Assembly: GCA_021324015.1 (NCBI GenBank)
Contig: JAJPJX010000071.1
Coordinates: 18,414-82,413 of the forward strand
DNA: 64,000 nt
Source of the DNA: Solibacteraceae bacterium
Lineage (GTDB): Bacteria > Acidobacteriota > Terriglobia > Bryobacterales > Bryobacteraceae
Reading direction: 5' to 3'
This document shows, piece after piece, positions 7,183-17,299 of the stretch. The position numbers and the translations under genes were made by a program. Each line of letters begins with the position of its first letter. The first letter of the stretch is position 1. Under the pieces are notes generated by a model. That model saw nothing but the letters and a program-made list of their open reading frames with translations, searched no databases and was not told the DNA's origin.

Positions 7183-8976
7183 TCAAAGGACGTAGCGGCC
7201 CGCTTCCAGCACATGGCGAGCAATCTGGCGGCCCGCTGTGATGGCGTCCGCCGGGTCGTGTTTGGCAAGCCGCCGCAGAATGGCCATCTGGGTGCGCAAC
7301 ATGTCACCTTCGGCCACATTGGCGATGACCTTCCGCGCGGACAGCTCGATGGCTTCGAAGGCCCGGACCGAGTAATAGGTTGTCAGGACGATGGCATGAG
7401 CAACCGCTCCCCCCTGGGTTGCCAGAAGCTTCTGCGCGCGCAGAATACAGGACTCCAGGGCGTAGACCTGCATGATGCAGTCTGCCAGCGCCCCCATGAC
7501 TTCCTGCTGATCCGCGAGGCCCTGCATATACTTCTGTGAGGCCGCGCCGGCCGCAAACAGGGACAGCTTCTTGGCCCCGGCCAGCAATTTCCGTTCGGCG
7601 GCCAGCGGACCCTCGAACTCCTCGCCGCCTGAAGGAGACATGACCTCGTCCATGATTTGCCGGATGGCCTGCAAAAGCGGCAATTGGCCGGCCATGGCCC
7701 GCTTCATGAGCCATCCGGTGATGATCAGCCGGTTGATTTCGTTTGTGCCTTCGAAGATGCGATTGATGCGGGAATCGCGGTAGGCACGCTCGGCTGGATA
7801 CTCCTCCACGTAGCCGTATCCAGCGTAGATCTGGAGGACGTGATCCACGACCATATCCAGCATCTCGGAGCCCCAGACCTTCAGGATGGAGCACTCCACC
7901 GCATACTCCTCGATGCGCTTTTGAATCTCGCGCGAAGCGCCGGGCGCCTGCGAGTCCACGCCGGCCAGGGCGGCATCGATCATGCCCACCGTGCGATACA
8001 TGAGCGACTCGCCCGCATAGATGCCGGCGGCGCACTCGGCCAGCTTCTCCTGAATCAGGCCGAACTCGCAGATGGACTTACCGAAAGCCTTGCGCTCCTT
8101 GGCGTAGTGGATGGCGTGCTGCAGACCGTGGCGGGCTCCGCCCACGCAGGCGGCGCCCAGCTTGAACCGGCCGATGTTCAGGATGTTGAACGCGATGTGG
8201 TGACCTTTGCCGATTTCTCCCAGCAGGTTTTCCACCGGCACTCGGCAATCGGAAAGGATGAGCGGACAGGTGGAGGATCCGCGGATGCCCAGTTTGTGCT
8301 CTTCTGCGCCCACCGAAAAGCCCGGAGTGCCGCGCTCGATCAGGAAGGCGGTGAACTTGTCTCCATCCACCTTGCAGAAGACGGTGAAGAGGTCGGCCAT
8401 GCCCGCGTTGGTGATCCACATCTTCTCACCATTGAGAATGTAGTGCCGGCCATCTTCGGAGAGCACGGCGCGGGTGCGGCAGTTCAGCGCATCGGAGCCG
8501 GAGGAGGACTCCGAGAGCGCGTAGGCCGCAATCCAGTCGCCGCTGGCCAGCTTCGGCAGATACTTGCGTTTCTGCGCCTCGGTGCCGTACCACACGATCG
8601 GCAAGGTGCCGATGCCCACGTGCGCGCTGAAGGCCACCGAAAAACTGGCGAGCTGGCTGATGGACTCCGCAATGATGGCCGACGTCACTTTGTCCATCTC
8701 CAGGCCGCCGTAGGCTTCGGGCACATCCACGGCCATGAGGCCGAGTTCGCCGGCCTTGCGGAGCAAGCCGCGGGTAACCTGGAAATTCTTCGCTTCGATC
8801 TCGGCGGCAGCCGGCAGGACTTCGTTCACCGTGAACTCGGCCGCGGTCTTGGCAATCTGCCGCTGCTCCTCGGAGACGTCCTCCGGGGTGAAGACCTCGT
8901 GCGGCGCGCGTTCTTCAATCAGGAAGCTGCCGCCCTTAGCTGCTTTCGCCATCACCTGCGTTTTGGTTGTTGCCAT
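7183..8976 (-). CDS. fadE: acyl-CoA dehydrogenase (VLCAD/FadE type)
   Basis: 597 residues. FAD enzyme that introduces the trans-2 double bond in beta-oxidation. The three-part ACAD fold is followed by an extra C-terminal helical domain, the long architecture of very-long-chain enzymes. Seen: YALSESSSGSDALNCRT (FAD/substrate region, about 152-168), MWITNAGMADLF, and RINRIFEGTNEINRL near residue 400, where the Glu of FEGTN is the family's catalytic base. It is the last gene of tetR-fadN-fadA-fadE and starts 20 nt after the fadA stop. Regulation probably comes from the TetR gene at the head of the operon. Confidence 0.93.
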   Translation of the reverse strand: MATTKTQVMAKAAKGGSFLIEERAPHEVFTPEDVSEEQRQIAKTAAEFTVNEVLPAAAEIEAKNFQVTRGLLRKAGELGLMAVDVPEAYGGLEMDKVTSAIIAESISQLASFSVAFSAHVGIGTLPIVWYGTEAQKRKYLPKLASGDWIAAYALSESSSGSDALNCRTRAVLSEDGRHYILNGEKMWITNAGMADLFTVFCKVDGDKFTAFLIERGTPGFSVGAEEHKLGIRGSSTCPLILSDCRVPVENLLGEIGKGHHIAFNILNIGRFKLGAACVGGARHGLQHAIHYAKERKAFGKSICEFGLIQEKLAECAAGIYAGESLMYRTVGMIDAALAGVDSQAPGASREIQKRIEEYAVECSILKVWGSEMLDMVVDHVLQIYAGYGYVEEYPAERAYRDSRINRIFEGTNEINRLIITGWLMKRAMAGQLPLLQAIRQIMDEVMSPSGGEEFEGPLAAERKLLAGAKKLSLFAAGAASQKYMQGLADQQEVMGALADCIMQVYALESCILRAQKLLATQGGAVAHAIVLTTYYSVRAFEAIELSARKVIANVAEGDMLRTQMAILRRLAKHDPADAITAGRQIARHVLEAGRYVL

Positions 8977-8995
8977 GTATGTTCCCTTGTTTGAG

Positions 8996-10177
8996 TCAGT
9001 TCAGATTTTCAAAGATTCCTGCGGCGCCCATGCCGCCGCCCACGCACATCGTGACCATGCCATACCTGGCGTTGCGCCGCTTCAACTCCCCCAACAGACT
9101 GGCGGTGAGCTTGGCGCCGGTGCAGCCCAGGGGGTGGCCCAGGGCGATGGCGCCGCCGTTGACGTTTACCTTAACGGGGTCCAGTTCCAGCAGCTTGATG
9201 ACCGCCAGCGACTGAGCGGCGAAGGCCTCGTTCAGCTCGATCAGGTCGATCTGGCCCAGCGTGAGACCGGCGAGGCGAAGCGCCTTGGGAACGGCGTACA
9301 CCGGTCCCACGCCCATTTCCTCCGGCAGGCATCCGGCATAGGCGAAGGCCAGGAACCGGGCGAGCGGCTGGAGGCCCAATGCAGCCGCTCGCTCCGCGGA
9401 CATCACCACGGCCGCCGCAGCGCCGTCCGAAGTCTGCGAGGAATTGCCGGCGGTCACGCTCCCCTTGGCATGAAACACGGGCTTCAGTTTGGCCAGGGCG
9501 TCGAGCGAAGTATCCGCCCGCGGGCCCTCATCCTGCTGGAAGACGAACTCGGTCTTTCTGGGCCGGGACTTCTCGTCCGGGACCGTGAAATTGACGGGCA
9601 CGGGAACGATCTCCTCGCGGAACCTGCCGGCGGCCTGCGCGGCCAGGGCCCGCTGATGGCTGGTCAGAGCGAATTGATCGGCCTCGCCACGGCTGATACC
9701 GTAGCGCTGCGCCAGGCGCTCGGCCGTCAGACCCATGGATAGATATGAATCCGGGTAATGCTCCATAAGCCACGGATTCACCGAAACCTTGTGGCCGCCC
9801 ATGGGCACGAAGGACATGGACTCGGCGCCGCCGGCGACGATCACGTCAGTGCCGCCGCCACGAATCCGCTCGGCCGCGAGCGCGATGGCCTGCAACCCCG
9901 ATGCGCAGAAGCGATTGATGGTCATCGCGGAGGACTCGATGGGCAGCCCGGCGCGCAGCGCGGCGATGCGCGCGATGTTCATGCCCTGCTCCGCCTCCGG
10001 CATGGCGCAACCCACGATCACATCTTCCACTTCGCGCTTGTCGAGTTGCGGGACCCGCTCCAAGGCGCCCCGGATAGCGATGGCTCCGAGATCATCCGGG
10101 CGGGTGGCCCGCAAGGCGCCCTTCGGCGCTTTGCCGACCGCCGTCCGCACCGCACTGACGATGACTACGTCTTTCAT
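8996..10177 (-). CDS. fadA: acetyl-CoA acyltransferase (3-ketoacyl-CoA thiolase)
   Basis: 393 residues, the usual thiolase length. It cleaves 3-ketoacyl-CoA to acetyl-CoA plus a shortened acyl-CoA. The acylated Cys is in [13 protein letters not shown] (about residue 88), [12 protein letters not shown] follows, the His is in [16 protein letters not shown] (about 349) and the second active-site Cys in [10 protein letters not shown] (about 379). All catalytic residues are present. It lies 33 nt downstream of fadN and 20 nt upstream of fadE, and an FadA role follows from this context. A biosynthetic acetoacetyl-CoA thiolase for PHA is less likely here. Confidence 0.93.
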   Translation of the reverse strand: MKDVVIVSAVRTAVGKAPKGALRATRPDDLGAIAIRGALERVPQLDKREVEDVIVGCAMPEAEQGMNIARIAALRAGLPIESSAMTINRFCASGLQAIALAAERIRGGGTDVIVAGGAESMSFVPMGGHKVSVNPWLMEHYPDSYLSMGLTAERLAQRYGISRGEADQFALTSHQRALAAQAAGRFREEIVPVPVNFTVPDEKSRPRKTEFVFQQDEGPRADTSLDALAKLKPVFHAKGSVTAGNSSQTSDGAAAAVVMSAERAAALGLQPLARFLAFAYAGCLPEEMGVGPVYAVPKALRLAGLTLGQIDLIELNEAFAAQSLAVIKLLELDPVKVNVNGGAIALGHPLGCTGAKLTASLLGELKRRNARYGMVTMCVGGGMGAAGIFENLN

Positions 10178-10209
10178 TCTTGTATCTCCCTGCTAACGGG
10201 CGCGAGCCG

Positions 10210-12663
10210 TCAATTTCTGAGCGGCTTGCCGGTCTTGAGTGTGAACGCGATACGCTCCTGAGTTTTGGTTTCGCCGCACAGCGAGAGGAAACCCTCGCGC
10301 TCGAGGTCCAGCAAATACTGCTCGCTGACCGTGCTTCCGGGAGTGATTTTGCCGCCGCACAGGACGTGGGCCACCCGGTTGGCCACCTTGGCGTCGTGGT
10401 CGCTGATATACTCGGCGCTGCGCATGAGATATACGCCGAGTTGCAGCGTGGCCAGGGCGTTTTCGCCGGGCGCCGGGATATCCGTCCGCGGCAGCGGTGG
10501 CGCGTAACCGGCCGCGGCGATTTCGCACGCCACGCGCTTGGCGTCATGAAGCAGGCGCTCCCGATGCATGGTCACGCGGTCGCCTGGAGCCAGAAAGCCA
10601 AAGCGGCGGGCTTCCGCGGCCGAAGTGGAGACCTTGGCCATGGCGACCGTCTCGAAGCTCCGGCGAAGAGCCTCGAAGAGCTCGACGGATTCGCCGCGGC
10701 CTCCCTCGCGCACGGCGGCGGCAGCGTCCAAGGCACGCAGCGTCATTTCCTTACAGCCTCCGCCCCCCGGCAGCAGGCCAACGCCGGTCTCGACTAACCC
10801 CATGTACAGTTCCGCATGCGCCTGTCTGGCCGCCGCGTGCAGGGCCATTTCCGCCCCTCCGCCGAGGCACAGGCCGAATGGCGCCACCACGACCGGCCGG
10901 GGACAGAACTTGATGGCGGCAGTCATGCGCTGGAAAGCGCGGATGGCGAGATCCACTTCATCCCATTCCCCCTCCTGCACGCTGAGCAGAAGTTGCATGA
11001 GGTTGGCGCCTACCGAAAAGTTGTCGGCATCTCCGGTGATAACAAGGGCTTGGAAATTCCGCACCGCGTCACTTTCGGGACGCAGGGTTTCGATCACCAA
11101 GCGAATGATATCCTCCCCGATGGCGTCTTTCTTGGAGTGCAGCTCCAGGCACGCCACGCCGTCGCCCAGATCGACAAGAGACGCACCCGGATTGGAGCGC
11201 ACTACGCCGCCCGCCACCCGGTAATCCGCTACTCGGGCTACGCCCGCGGTCGCGGTCAGCGGGCGGTACGTGCCCGCGTCGGGAGCCAAGCACTCCCGGC
11301 CGTTCTCGCGGTACCACGAAACGGCGCCGGCAGCCAACAGCTTATCGACCACAGGACTGACGGGTTCGCCCGCGGCCCGCATGCGGGCGACTGTTTGCGG
11401 CACTCCCGCCGCGTCCCAAAGCTGGAATGGCCCCATCTCCCAGTTAAAGCCCGCGCGCATGGCGCGGTCGATGCTGGCGGCGTCATCCGCAATCTCGGGC
11501 AGGCAGTCGGCTGCGTAATTCCACAGGGCGCTGAGCAGACGCCAGTGGAAGCGCGCCGCCTTGTCGCGCACGGGATCGCCGGCGAGGAGTTGCGCGAGCC
11601 GCTCTGGCAGCCGCTCCAGGTTCTTCGCCATTTCGAGCGACGGGAGCTTGAGGCGGGAAGCCGGCCGGTATGCGAGCGTCTTCCAGTCGAGCGCCAGACG
11701 GACCTCGTTACCCGAAGCGTCCTTTTCCTTCTTGTAAAAGCCTTGTTTGGTCTTGTCGCCCAGCCAGCGCCGCTCGAGCATGGCCTGCACAAAGGGTGGA
11801 ATCTCGATGGGGGGCTCGCCGGCACCCGCGCGGGCGCGCACGAAATTGCCCGCCACGTGGACCAGCACGTCGAGCCCCACCATGTCCGCCAGGCGGAATG
11901 TACCGCTGCGCGGCCAGCCGATGGCCGAGCCCGTCAGCGCGTCCACTTCTTCGATGCTCAGGTCTTCGGCCTGCATCAGCCGGACGGCTTCCAGCATGAT
12001 GAAAACGCCGATGCGGTTGGCGATGAAGTTGGGCGTATCGCGCGCGAAGACGACCTCTTTGCCCAGGCGTACAGTGGCGAAACGCGCCACGGCGTCTACG
12101 GCTGCGGTGTCCGTCTGGGGCGTGGCGATGATCTCGACCAGGCGCATGTAGCGCGGCGGATTGAAGAAGTGCGTGCCAAACCAGCGCCGCCGCAAAGGCT
12201 CCGGCAGCTTTGCGGCGATGGACGCCACCGGCAGCCCGCTGGTGTTGGTGGTGAGAATCACTTCCGGCTTGAGGTGCGGCGCGATTCGCGCCAGCAGCGC
12301 CTGCTTGATGGCCAGGTCCTCGGTCACCGCCTCGATGACCCAGTCGCAGTCCGCGAGCAGCGCAAGATCATCTTCAAAATTTCCCGTGGCGATGCGAGCC
12401 GCCAGGGAAGATTCGAAAAACGCCGCCGGCTTGGCCTTCTTGAGTGCTTCGACCGCCTGCGCGGCGATGCCGCTGCGCGGGCCGCCTTCCATGGGGATAT
12501 CCAGCAGCACCACGGGCAATCCCGCGTTGACGAGGTGCGCCGCAATCCGCGAACCCATGGTCCCGGCGCCCAGCACCGCGGCTTTGCGGATAGGAGCCGA
12601 ATATCCACGGCCCGTCGAAGACGTGCCAGCCTCAGCCGGCCTCGAGATTGGTTCGGCAATCAT
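10210..12663 (-). CDS. fadN: 3-hydroxyacyl-CoA dehydrogenase / enoyl-CoA hydratase fusion (FadN type)
   Basis: 817 residues carrying the middle two steps of beta-oxidation. The dehydrogenase comes first (Rossmann motif AAVLGAGTMGSRIAAHLV near residue 30, NTSGLPVA, HFFNPPRYMRLVE near 165) and the crotonase domain last (GLCLGGGAEMALHA near 640, then ETGVGLLPGGGG with the crotonase Glu). This order is opposite to E. coli FadB and matches Bacillus FadN. The gene order fadN-fadA-fadE also matches the Bacillus operon. Start ATG at 12663, 11 nt after the tetR stop. Confidence 0.92.
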   Translation of the reverse strand: MIAEPISRPAEAGTSSTGRGYSAPIRKAAVLGAGTMGSRIAAHLVNAGLPVVLLDIPMEGGPRSGIAAQAVEALKKAKPAAFFESSLAARIATGNFEDDLALLADCDWVIEAVTEDLAIKQALLARIAPHLKPEVILTTNTSGLPVASIAAKLPEPLRRRWFGTHFFNPPRYMRLVEIIATPQTDTAAVDAVARFATVRLGKEVVFARDTPNFIANRIGVFIMLEAVRLMQAEDLSIEEVDALTGSAIGWPRSGTFRLADMVGLDVLVHVAGNFVRARAGAGEPPIEIPPFVQAMLERRWLGDKTKQGFYKKEKDASGNEVRLALDWKTLAYRPASRLKLPSLEMAKNLERLPERLAQLLAGDPVRDKAARFHWRLLSALWNYAADCLPEIADDAASIDRAMRAGFNWEMGPFQLWDAAGVPQTVARMRAAGEPVSPVVDKLLAAGAVSWYRENGRECLAPDAGTYRPLTATAGVARVADYRVAGGVVRSNPGASLVDLGDGVACLELHSKKDAIGEDIIRLVIETLRPESDAVRNFQALVITGDADNFSVGANLMQLLLSVQEGEWDEVDLAIRAFQRMTAAIKFCPRPVVVAPFGLCLGGGAEMALHAAARQAHAELYMGLVETGVGLLPGGGGCKEMTLRALDAAAAVREGGRGESVELFEALRRSFETVAMAKVSTSAAEARRFGFLAPGDRVTMHRERLLHDAKRVACEIAAAGYAPPLPRTDIPAPGENALATLQLGVYLMRSAEYISDHDAKVANRVAHVLCGGKITPGSTVSEQYLLDLEREGFLSLCGETKTQERIAFTLKTGKPLRN

Positions 12664-12674
12664 ATCACTGACTC

Positions 12675-13370
12675 CTAACTCGAAATGTTGTTTCCGCCGG
12701 CAGCCCGCATGGCGAGCACACGGCGGCTGGCGGCACGCCTGGCCGGGCGCATCAGACCCCGCGTCAGCGTGCGCGCAAATTGCGCCGCGATCTCACCGGG
12801 AGTCAGCGGGCCTTCGGGCTCGTACCACATGCAGATCCAGTTCAACGCACCGGCAATGGCAAAGGCCGTCAGCTTCGGGTCGCAGGGAGCGATGGATCCG
12901 TCCTCGATACCTTCCTGAATGAACGATCGCAACCGCCGGTCGATTTTTCTTTTGTACCGGCGCACCTCCGCCAACGCTTCGCTGGACAGATCGCCCTCGT
13001 CCAACCGCATGACGCACCGTCCGAAATTCACGGTCATGACATTCGCATACGAATAGATGAATGCCTCGACTTTGGCCAGTCCGGATCCGCAGTCCGCGGC
13101 GATGCGATTCAGACCCTCTTCAATGAGCGTCGTGCCCCAGCGATAACACCCCAGCAGAATGTCTTCTTTGTTCCGGAAATAGTGATACAGCGCGGGCTTG
13201 GTGATATTCAACCGCCGGGCGACATCGTCGAGAGAGGTACGGCGGTAACTCTTCTCCAAAAACAAGCAGGCGGCGGTCTGCAGCACGGCCTCGCGTTTGC
13301 TCGCGGGATCGCGCCGGCGGCTGGCAAATGCCTCCCAATGCGATTGCGGAGCTATTGCGTTTTTCGGCAT
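12675..13370 (-). CDS. TetR-family regulator of the fatty-acid degradation genes
   Basis: 231 residues. The N-terminal helix-turn-helix is typical (TSLDDVARRLNITKPALYHYFRN, recognition helix around residues 55-70), followed by a variable helical ligand domain that probably senses acyl-CoA. First gene of the fad operon. The ATG at 13370 has no Shine-Dalgarno but a -10-like TAGCAT (13377-13382, minus) 6 nt upstream, so it may be leaderless. A perfect TCTTAC-N6-GTAAGA dyad at 13414-13431 lies between this gene and the divergent acyl-CoA ligase and is the obvious operator. The ligand is inferred from context only. Confidence 0.9.
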   Translation of the reverse strand: MPKNAIAPQSHWEAFASRRRDPASKREAVLQTAACLFLEKSYRRTSLDDVARRLNITKPALYHYFRNKEDILLGCYRWGTTLIEEGLNRIAADCGSGLAKVEAFIYSYANVMTVNFGRCVMRLDEGDLSSEALAEVRRYKRKIDRRLRSFIQEGIEDGSIAPCDPKLTAFAIAGALNWICMWYEPEGPLTPGEIAAQFARTLTRGLMRPARRAASRRVLAMRAAGGNNISS

Positions 13371-13376
13371 GGAGAA

Positions 13377-13382
13377 ATGCTA
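13377..13382 (-). promoter_or_regulatory. possible -10 hexamer of the tetR-fad operon
   Basis: TAGCAT on the minus strand, separated from the tetR ATG by only 6 nt. No convincing -35 sits 16-18 nt further upstream. Transcription from here would be almost leaderless. Confidence 0.4.
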
Positions 13383-13387
13383 CACCG

Positions 13388-13417
13388 TTGACATTCAGGC
13401 AGCGCTCTTGATATCTT
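13388..13417 (+). promoter_or_regulatory. promoter of the acyl-CoA ligase gene
   Basis: TTGACA (13388-13393) and TATCTT (13412-13417) with an 18-nt spacer on the plus strand. The -10 overlaps the TetR-type dyad at 13414-13431, so repressor binding would block RNA polymerase. The leader to the ligase start would be about 140 nt. Confidence 0.55.
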
Positions 13418-13431
13418 ACCCACCAGTAAGA
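13414..13431. promoter_or_regulatory. TetR-type operator palindrome
   Basis: TCTTAC-CCACCA-GTAAGA is a perfect inverted repeat (6-bp arms, 6-bp centre) in the 193-nt region between the divergent tetR-fad operon and the acyl-CoA ligase gene. TetR dimers commonly bind dyads of this size. It overlaps the ligase -10. Confidence 0.75.
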
Positions 13432-13566
13432 AAAAAGCACAAGAGGGAAAATTGTGCGAGGGCGAAGGTTTTCCTGGCAGGCCCGGCACGAAGGACCCGC
13501 CGGAATGAGCGTTGAAAACCGCCGCAGGCGCGGCAGCAGGAGTGAGCATCGCTCTGGAGCACGATG

Positions 13567-15282
13567 ATGCGTAGCCCTACTCAAGATGACCTGCCGCTCG
13601 AGTGCGTGTACCGCTGGGAGAGAGAGCGACCGCACCGTATCTTTCTAACGCAGCCGTCAGGCGGACAAGTGCGCGACTGGACATGGGCGCAAGCCGCCGG
13701 CGAGGCGCGCCGCATAGCTTCTTACCTCAAGGCGCAGAATTGGGAACCGGGGTCGCGTATCGCGATTCTTTCCAAGAACTGCGCGTGGTGGATGATGGCC
13801 GACCTGGCGATCTGGATGGCCGGCCATGTAAGCGTACCGATCTATCCTTCTCTGAAAGCGCAGTCGGTATTGAAGATCCTGGAACACAGCGAATCGAGGG
13901 CCTGCTTCCTGGGGGCAACGGACGAGCGGGAAGCGATGTACTCGGGCTTGCCGCCGGGAGTGTTGTGCATCCGGTTTCCGACCGCCGTGGGAACGGCGGG
14001 AGCGTCGTGGGATGATCTGGCGGCCGGCTATTCACCCATCGCCGGCAATCCACGGCGCGAGGCCGATGACCTGGCCACCATCCTCTACACCTCCGGTACG
14101 ACGGGCACGCCGAAGGGCGTGATGCACAGCTTTGCGAACTTCCGGTTCTTCACGTGGTCGGTCAAAGACTGGCTCGGGCTGACGGATGCGGAGCGCATCC
14201 TTTCATACTTGCCTCTAGCTCACGTGGTGGAGCGCGCGGGAGTGGAGGCGCTATCGCTGTTTCTGGGTTGCCACCTGTTCTTCAGCGAGGGTCTGGAGAC
14301 TTTTCGCAGCGACCTCGCGCGTGCCCGCCCCACGCTGTTCCAGTCCGTGCCCCGCCTGCTGTTAAAGTTCCAGCAAGGCGTGTTTGCCAAGATTCCGAAA
14401 GAGAAGCTGGACAGGCTATTGAGCATTCCCGTCGTGAGCCATGTTTTGAAGAAGCGCGTGCTGCACGAACTGGCACTGGACACGGCGCGCTATGCCGTAT
14501 GCGGCGCCGCCCCCCTGCCGACCGATATTCTGCTGTGGTACCGCAACCTCGGCCTGGAGCTTGGTGAGGGCTACGGCATGACCGAGATTCTGATCACCCA
14601 TCTTTCCAGGCCGGGAAGCGTACGGCCCGGCTATGTGGGTTGTGCCATGCCCGGCATCGAGGCAAAAGCAGGGCCAGACGGCGAACTGCTTGTCCGGAGC
14701 CCCATGAACATGCTGGGCTACTACAAAGATCCGCAGGGGACGCGGGACGCCTTTACGCCGGACGGTTTCTTCCGGACCGGCGACGTAGTCGAGATCGACG
14801 CGGACGGGCAGATGCGGATCATCGGCAGGCTCAAGGAACAGTTCAAGACCAGCAAAGGGAAGTATGTCGCTCCTGCTCCCATCGAGAGCAAACTAGCCGC
14901 GCATCCCGCCGTTGAAGCCTGCTGCCTGGTGGGCGCCGGACTTCCGAGCCCCTTCGCCATCGTGCTGCTTACGCAGGAAGCGCGGGAGAGGTGTACCCTG
15001 CCGGAAGGGCAGCGGGAAATCGAACAGTCTCTGCTGGGGCAGATGGCCGCGATCAACGCGCAACTCGATCCCCACGAGCGGGTGGCCTTCCTGGCGTTTG
15101 CGGACGGTCCGTGGACAATCGCCAACGGGCTGATCACGCCAACCCTGAAAGTGAAGCGGGCGGCGCTGGAAGGCCGCTACCAGGCGCTCATCGATAAATG
15201 GAAGGAGCAGGAGCACCGCGTGGTCTGGGAGTCGGCTCCATACATCGTCGCACAGACCGGCGCCGGCCAGACCGTGAACTAG
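13567..15282 (+). CDS. long-chain fatty-acid--CoA ligase (AMP-binding)
   Basis: 571 residues. It activates free fatty acids to acyl-CoA through an acyl-adenylate, feeding the adjacent beta-oxidation operon. The AMP-binding signature ILYTSGTTGTPKGVMHS lies near residue 178, GEGYGMTE near 337, and FFRTGDVVEIDADGQMRIIGR near 398. FKTSKGKYVAPAPIE contains the motif with the C-terminal catalytic Lys region. Two adjacent ATGs exist (13564, 13567); GGAG at 13556-13559 spaces better with 13567. Divergent from tetR, and probably in the same regulon through the palindrome on its promoter. Confidence 0.92.
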   Translation: MRSPTQDDLPLECVYRWERERPHRIFLTQPSGGQVRDWTWAQAAGEARRIASYLKAQNWEPGSRIAILSKNCAWWMMADLAIWMAGHVSVPIYPSLKAQSVLKILEHSESRACFLGATDEREAMYSGLPPGVLCIRFPTAVGTAGASWDDLAAGYSPIAGNPRREADDLATILYTSGTTGTPKGVMHSFANFRFFTWSVKDWLGLTDAERILSYLPLAHVVERAGVEALSLFLGCHLFFSEGLETFRSDLARARPTLFQSVPRLLLKFQQGVFAKIPKEKLDRLLSIPVVSHVLKKRVLHELALDTARYAVCGAAPLPTDILLWYRNLGLELGEGYGMTEILITHLSRPGSVRPGYVGCAMPGIEAKAGPDGELLVRSPMNMLGYYKDPQGTRDAFTPDGFFRTGDVVEIDADGQMRIIGRLKEQFKTSKGKYVAPAPIESKLAAHPAVEACCLVGAGLPSPFAIVLLTQEARERCTLPEGQREIEQSLLGQMAAINAQLDPHERVAFLAFADGPWTIANGLITPTLKVKRAALEGRYQALIDKWKEQEHRVVWESAPYIVAQTGAGQTVN

Positions 15283-15389
15283 AGAAACCGGCCTGTGGTC
15301 CTGGAGTGGGGGGGCGGCATGCCTGCTTGTTGAGCGTAGAGAAAGCTCCTACAATTTTCTTTGGATACGGTCAGCGGTAGGAGTGAAGT

Positions 15390-15575
15390 ATGTGGATGTT
15401 CGCGATCCTGTTTGCTCTTGCGGGCGCGTTGGTTCTCCCTCGCAAATTGCCCGCCGACCGGCCCACTAGCGGCCCGCTGTTTCGGCTGGACAACCGCGTG
15501 GTAGCGGCGCTCCTCTTCCTCTTGGCCGGGTGTTTTGCGGTCCTGCATTTCGCGGGCGGCGCCGCCCAGGGCTGA
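15390..15575 (+). CDS. small membrane protein, 61 residues
   Basis: Two hydrophobic segments (FAILFALAGALVL near 4-16 and VVAALLFLLAGCFAVLHF near 37-54) joined by a short basic/polar loop, so probably a two-helix membrane protein. AGGAG lies about 7 nt before the ATG, which supports translation. No family recognised. It stands alone between the acyl-CoA ligase and the convergent esterase gene. Confidence 0.55.
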   Translation: MWMFAILFALAGALVLPRKLPADRPTSGPLFRLDNRVVAALLFLLAGCFAVLHFAGGAAQG

Positions 15576-15628
15576 CGCCGCACCCGGTTCTGTCCGAAGG
15601 CGAAGGGCATGCGGTCACGCGGATGAGA

Positions 15629-17242
15629 TCATCGCGCGGGAGACGGCTTTTCGCAGACGAAATTGGCGGCGTCGTCCGTGCTCCCGGAGCCCTTCCAGCG
15701 GGCCACCAAAGGGTAGGCGCAGAGCGGCCGCGTGCGCACTACTCCGCTCGACGGATTCATCCCGGACTTGTATTTGGTGGCGATGATCTCCTCCGGCGCC
15801 ACGCCTTGCTCCACCCACCGTTCCAGCGCCGCGGCCACGTCGTGCTGCGGGTCGCGCTGCGGCACGCCCGCCTGCCCGAAGACGTCCGGCCCCGGACCGC
15901 CGCCGCAATGCTGCATGCCGGGCACCATGAAGAGACGTACGAAACCGCGAGTGTCGTTCTCCCCCATGGCGGAAACCACACTCCGGTAGTAATCGATGGC
16001 GTTGAGCGGCGGAATGGCGGCGTCGCTCCAGCCGTGGTAGAGAATGAGCTTGCCGCCGCGTTCCCGGAAGCGGCGCAGATCAGGGTCGGTGGCATTCAGC
16101 GTGGCAGCCAGCTTCTTATCGGCTTGCGGAACGTCGCGGTCCACCTGAAAGGCGTGGAAGTCCCAGGCCGGGTTCTCATAGACCATGCCGCTGAAGAAAT
16201 TCGTTCCGAACGCAAACAGCAGGCTCTTGGCCGGAGCCGCTCCGGTGATCCAGGGCGCCCAGCCACCGGAACCGGTCTCGCCGCCTGGCGAATAACCCGG
16301 AAAGATCTTCCGGCCCTTGGAGTCTCGCGGCCCCGCATAGATTTTTCGCAAGGCGGCAACCTGCGGCGCGGTCAGGCAGGCATCGGACTCCGGGCCCTTG
16401 CAGCGCAACTTCTCCGGATCGAAGCGGCATTGCGACGGCTCGTCGATCACTTTGTCCTGCACGCCGTCCGAAGCGTCGCAGGCCGCTAAAGCAGCAGCCT
16501 CGATGGCGGGAAGTTTGGAGGCCGGAATGTAAGCATTTGGCTCGGCCATGGTGGCCTGGACCACCCAAAGCGCGCCGGAGAGCAGGTGGGTCCAATAGTT
16601 GGCAGGCGCCCCGGCGATAATGCCGTCGTAGTCCGCCGGAAAGCGCTGCGCTTCCATCAGGGCCTGGCGGCCCCCGTTGGAGCATGAACTGAAATAGGAG
16701 CGGCGCGGAGTCTCTCCGTAGAACGCCGCGATGACGGCCTTGGCTTTCACCGCGGTTTCGTGAATCGCGCGGTAGCCGAAATCCACAACCTTCTCTGGAT
16801 GCCCGAGGGCCCAGGCGGCGTCCGTGCCCATGCCGTGGTGCCCCGTATCGGTGGACGCGGCGGCGTAGCCGTGGGCCACCGCACCTGCCAGGCCGGCGAA
16901 ACTGATGGCCCCGGCGAAGCCGCCGTTGCCGACGCCCTGAAACTTGCCGTTCCAGTCCCTGCTGGGCATCCAGACTTCGAACTGGATATCGGAATCGCTG
17001 GAGGGCCGGATCACGCCGGCCACCCGGCAAAAGCCGCGGGCGACGGGGATAGGCTTGCCTTCGGGGGGAGCGAAGCTTCCCGCCGGCACCGTCTGCGCAG
17101 CAGTAATGGTCGTGTCGGCAAGGGAGAGGTGCGCCAGGCTCTCACAGTTCGCGCCTGCCGCGGGCGCCGCCCTCAAAATCATCCCTGCCAGCAGCACCGC
17201 TGCGCCACCGCTCAGCCGCATCCGCGCTCCTCGACATCTCAT
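15629..17242 (-). CDS. tannase / feruloyl esterase family protein, exported
   Basis: 537 residues with a signal peptide ([17 protein letters not shown], cleavage near residue 30). The alpha/beta-hydrolase has the family's CS-D-HC motif: the nucleophile in SSCSNGGRQ (about residue 185), Asp in [11 protein letters not shown] (about 425) and MQHCGGGPG (about 468), where the two cysteines form the disulfide joining the triad. It likely hydrolyses galloyl, feruloyl or similar plant phenolic esters outside the cytoplasm. The ATG at 17242 has GGAGGAG 6 nt upstream. The frame stays open to 18763 but that would cover the divergent gene and is rejected. Substrate not determinable. Confidence 0.9.
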   Translation of the reverse strand: MRCRGARMRLSGGAAVLLAGMILRAAPAAGANCESLAHLSLADTTITAAQTVPAGSFAPPEGKPIPVARGFCRVAGVIRPSSDSDIQFEVWMPSRDWNGKFQGVGNGGFAGAISFAGLAGAVAHGYAAASTDTGHHGMGTDAAWALGHPEKVVDFGYRAIHETAVKAKAVIAAFYGETPRRSYFSSCSNGGRQALMEAQRFPADYDGIIAGAPANYWTHLLSGALWVVQATMAEPNAYIPASKLPAIEAAALAACDASDGVQDKVIDEPSQCRFDPEKLRCKGPESDACLTAPQVAALRKIYAGPRDSKGRKIFPGYSPGGETGSGGWAPWITGAAPAKSLLFAFGTNFFSGMVYENPAWDFHAFQVDRDVPQADKKLAATLNATDPDLRRFRERGGKLILYHGWSDAAIPPLNAIDYYRSVVSAMGENDTRGFVRLFMVPGMQHCGGGPGPDVFGQAGVPQRDPQHDVAAALERWVEQGVAPEEIIATKYKSGMNPSSGVVRTRPLCAYPLVARWKGSGSTDDAANFVCEKPSPAR

Positions 17243-17299
17243 CGCTGCTCCTCCGAACCTGTCTATCTTACGCCCCGCGGGGCGGCGCCGCACGCAGCG

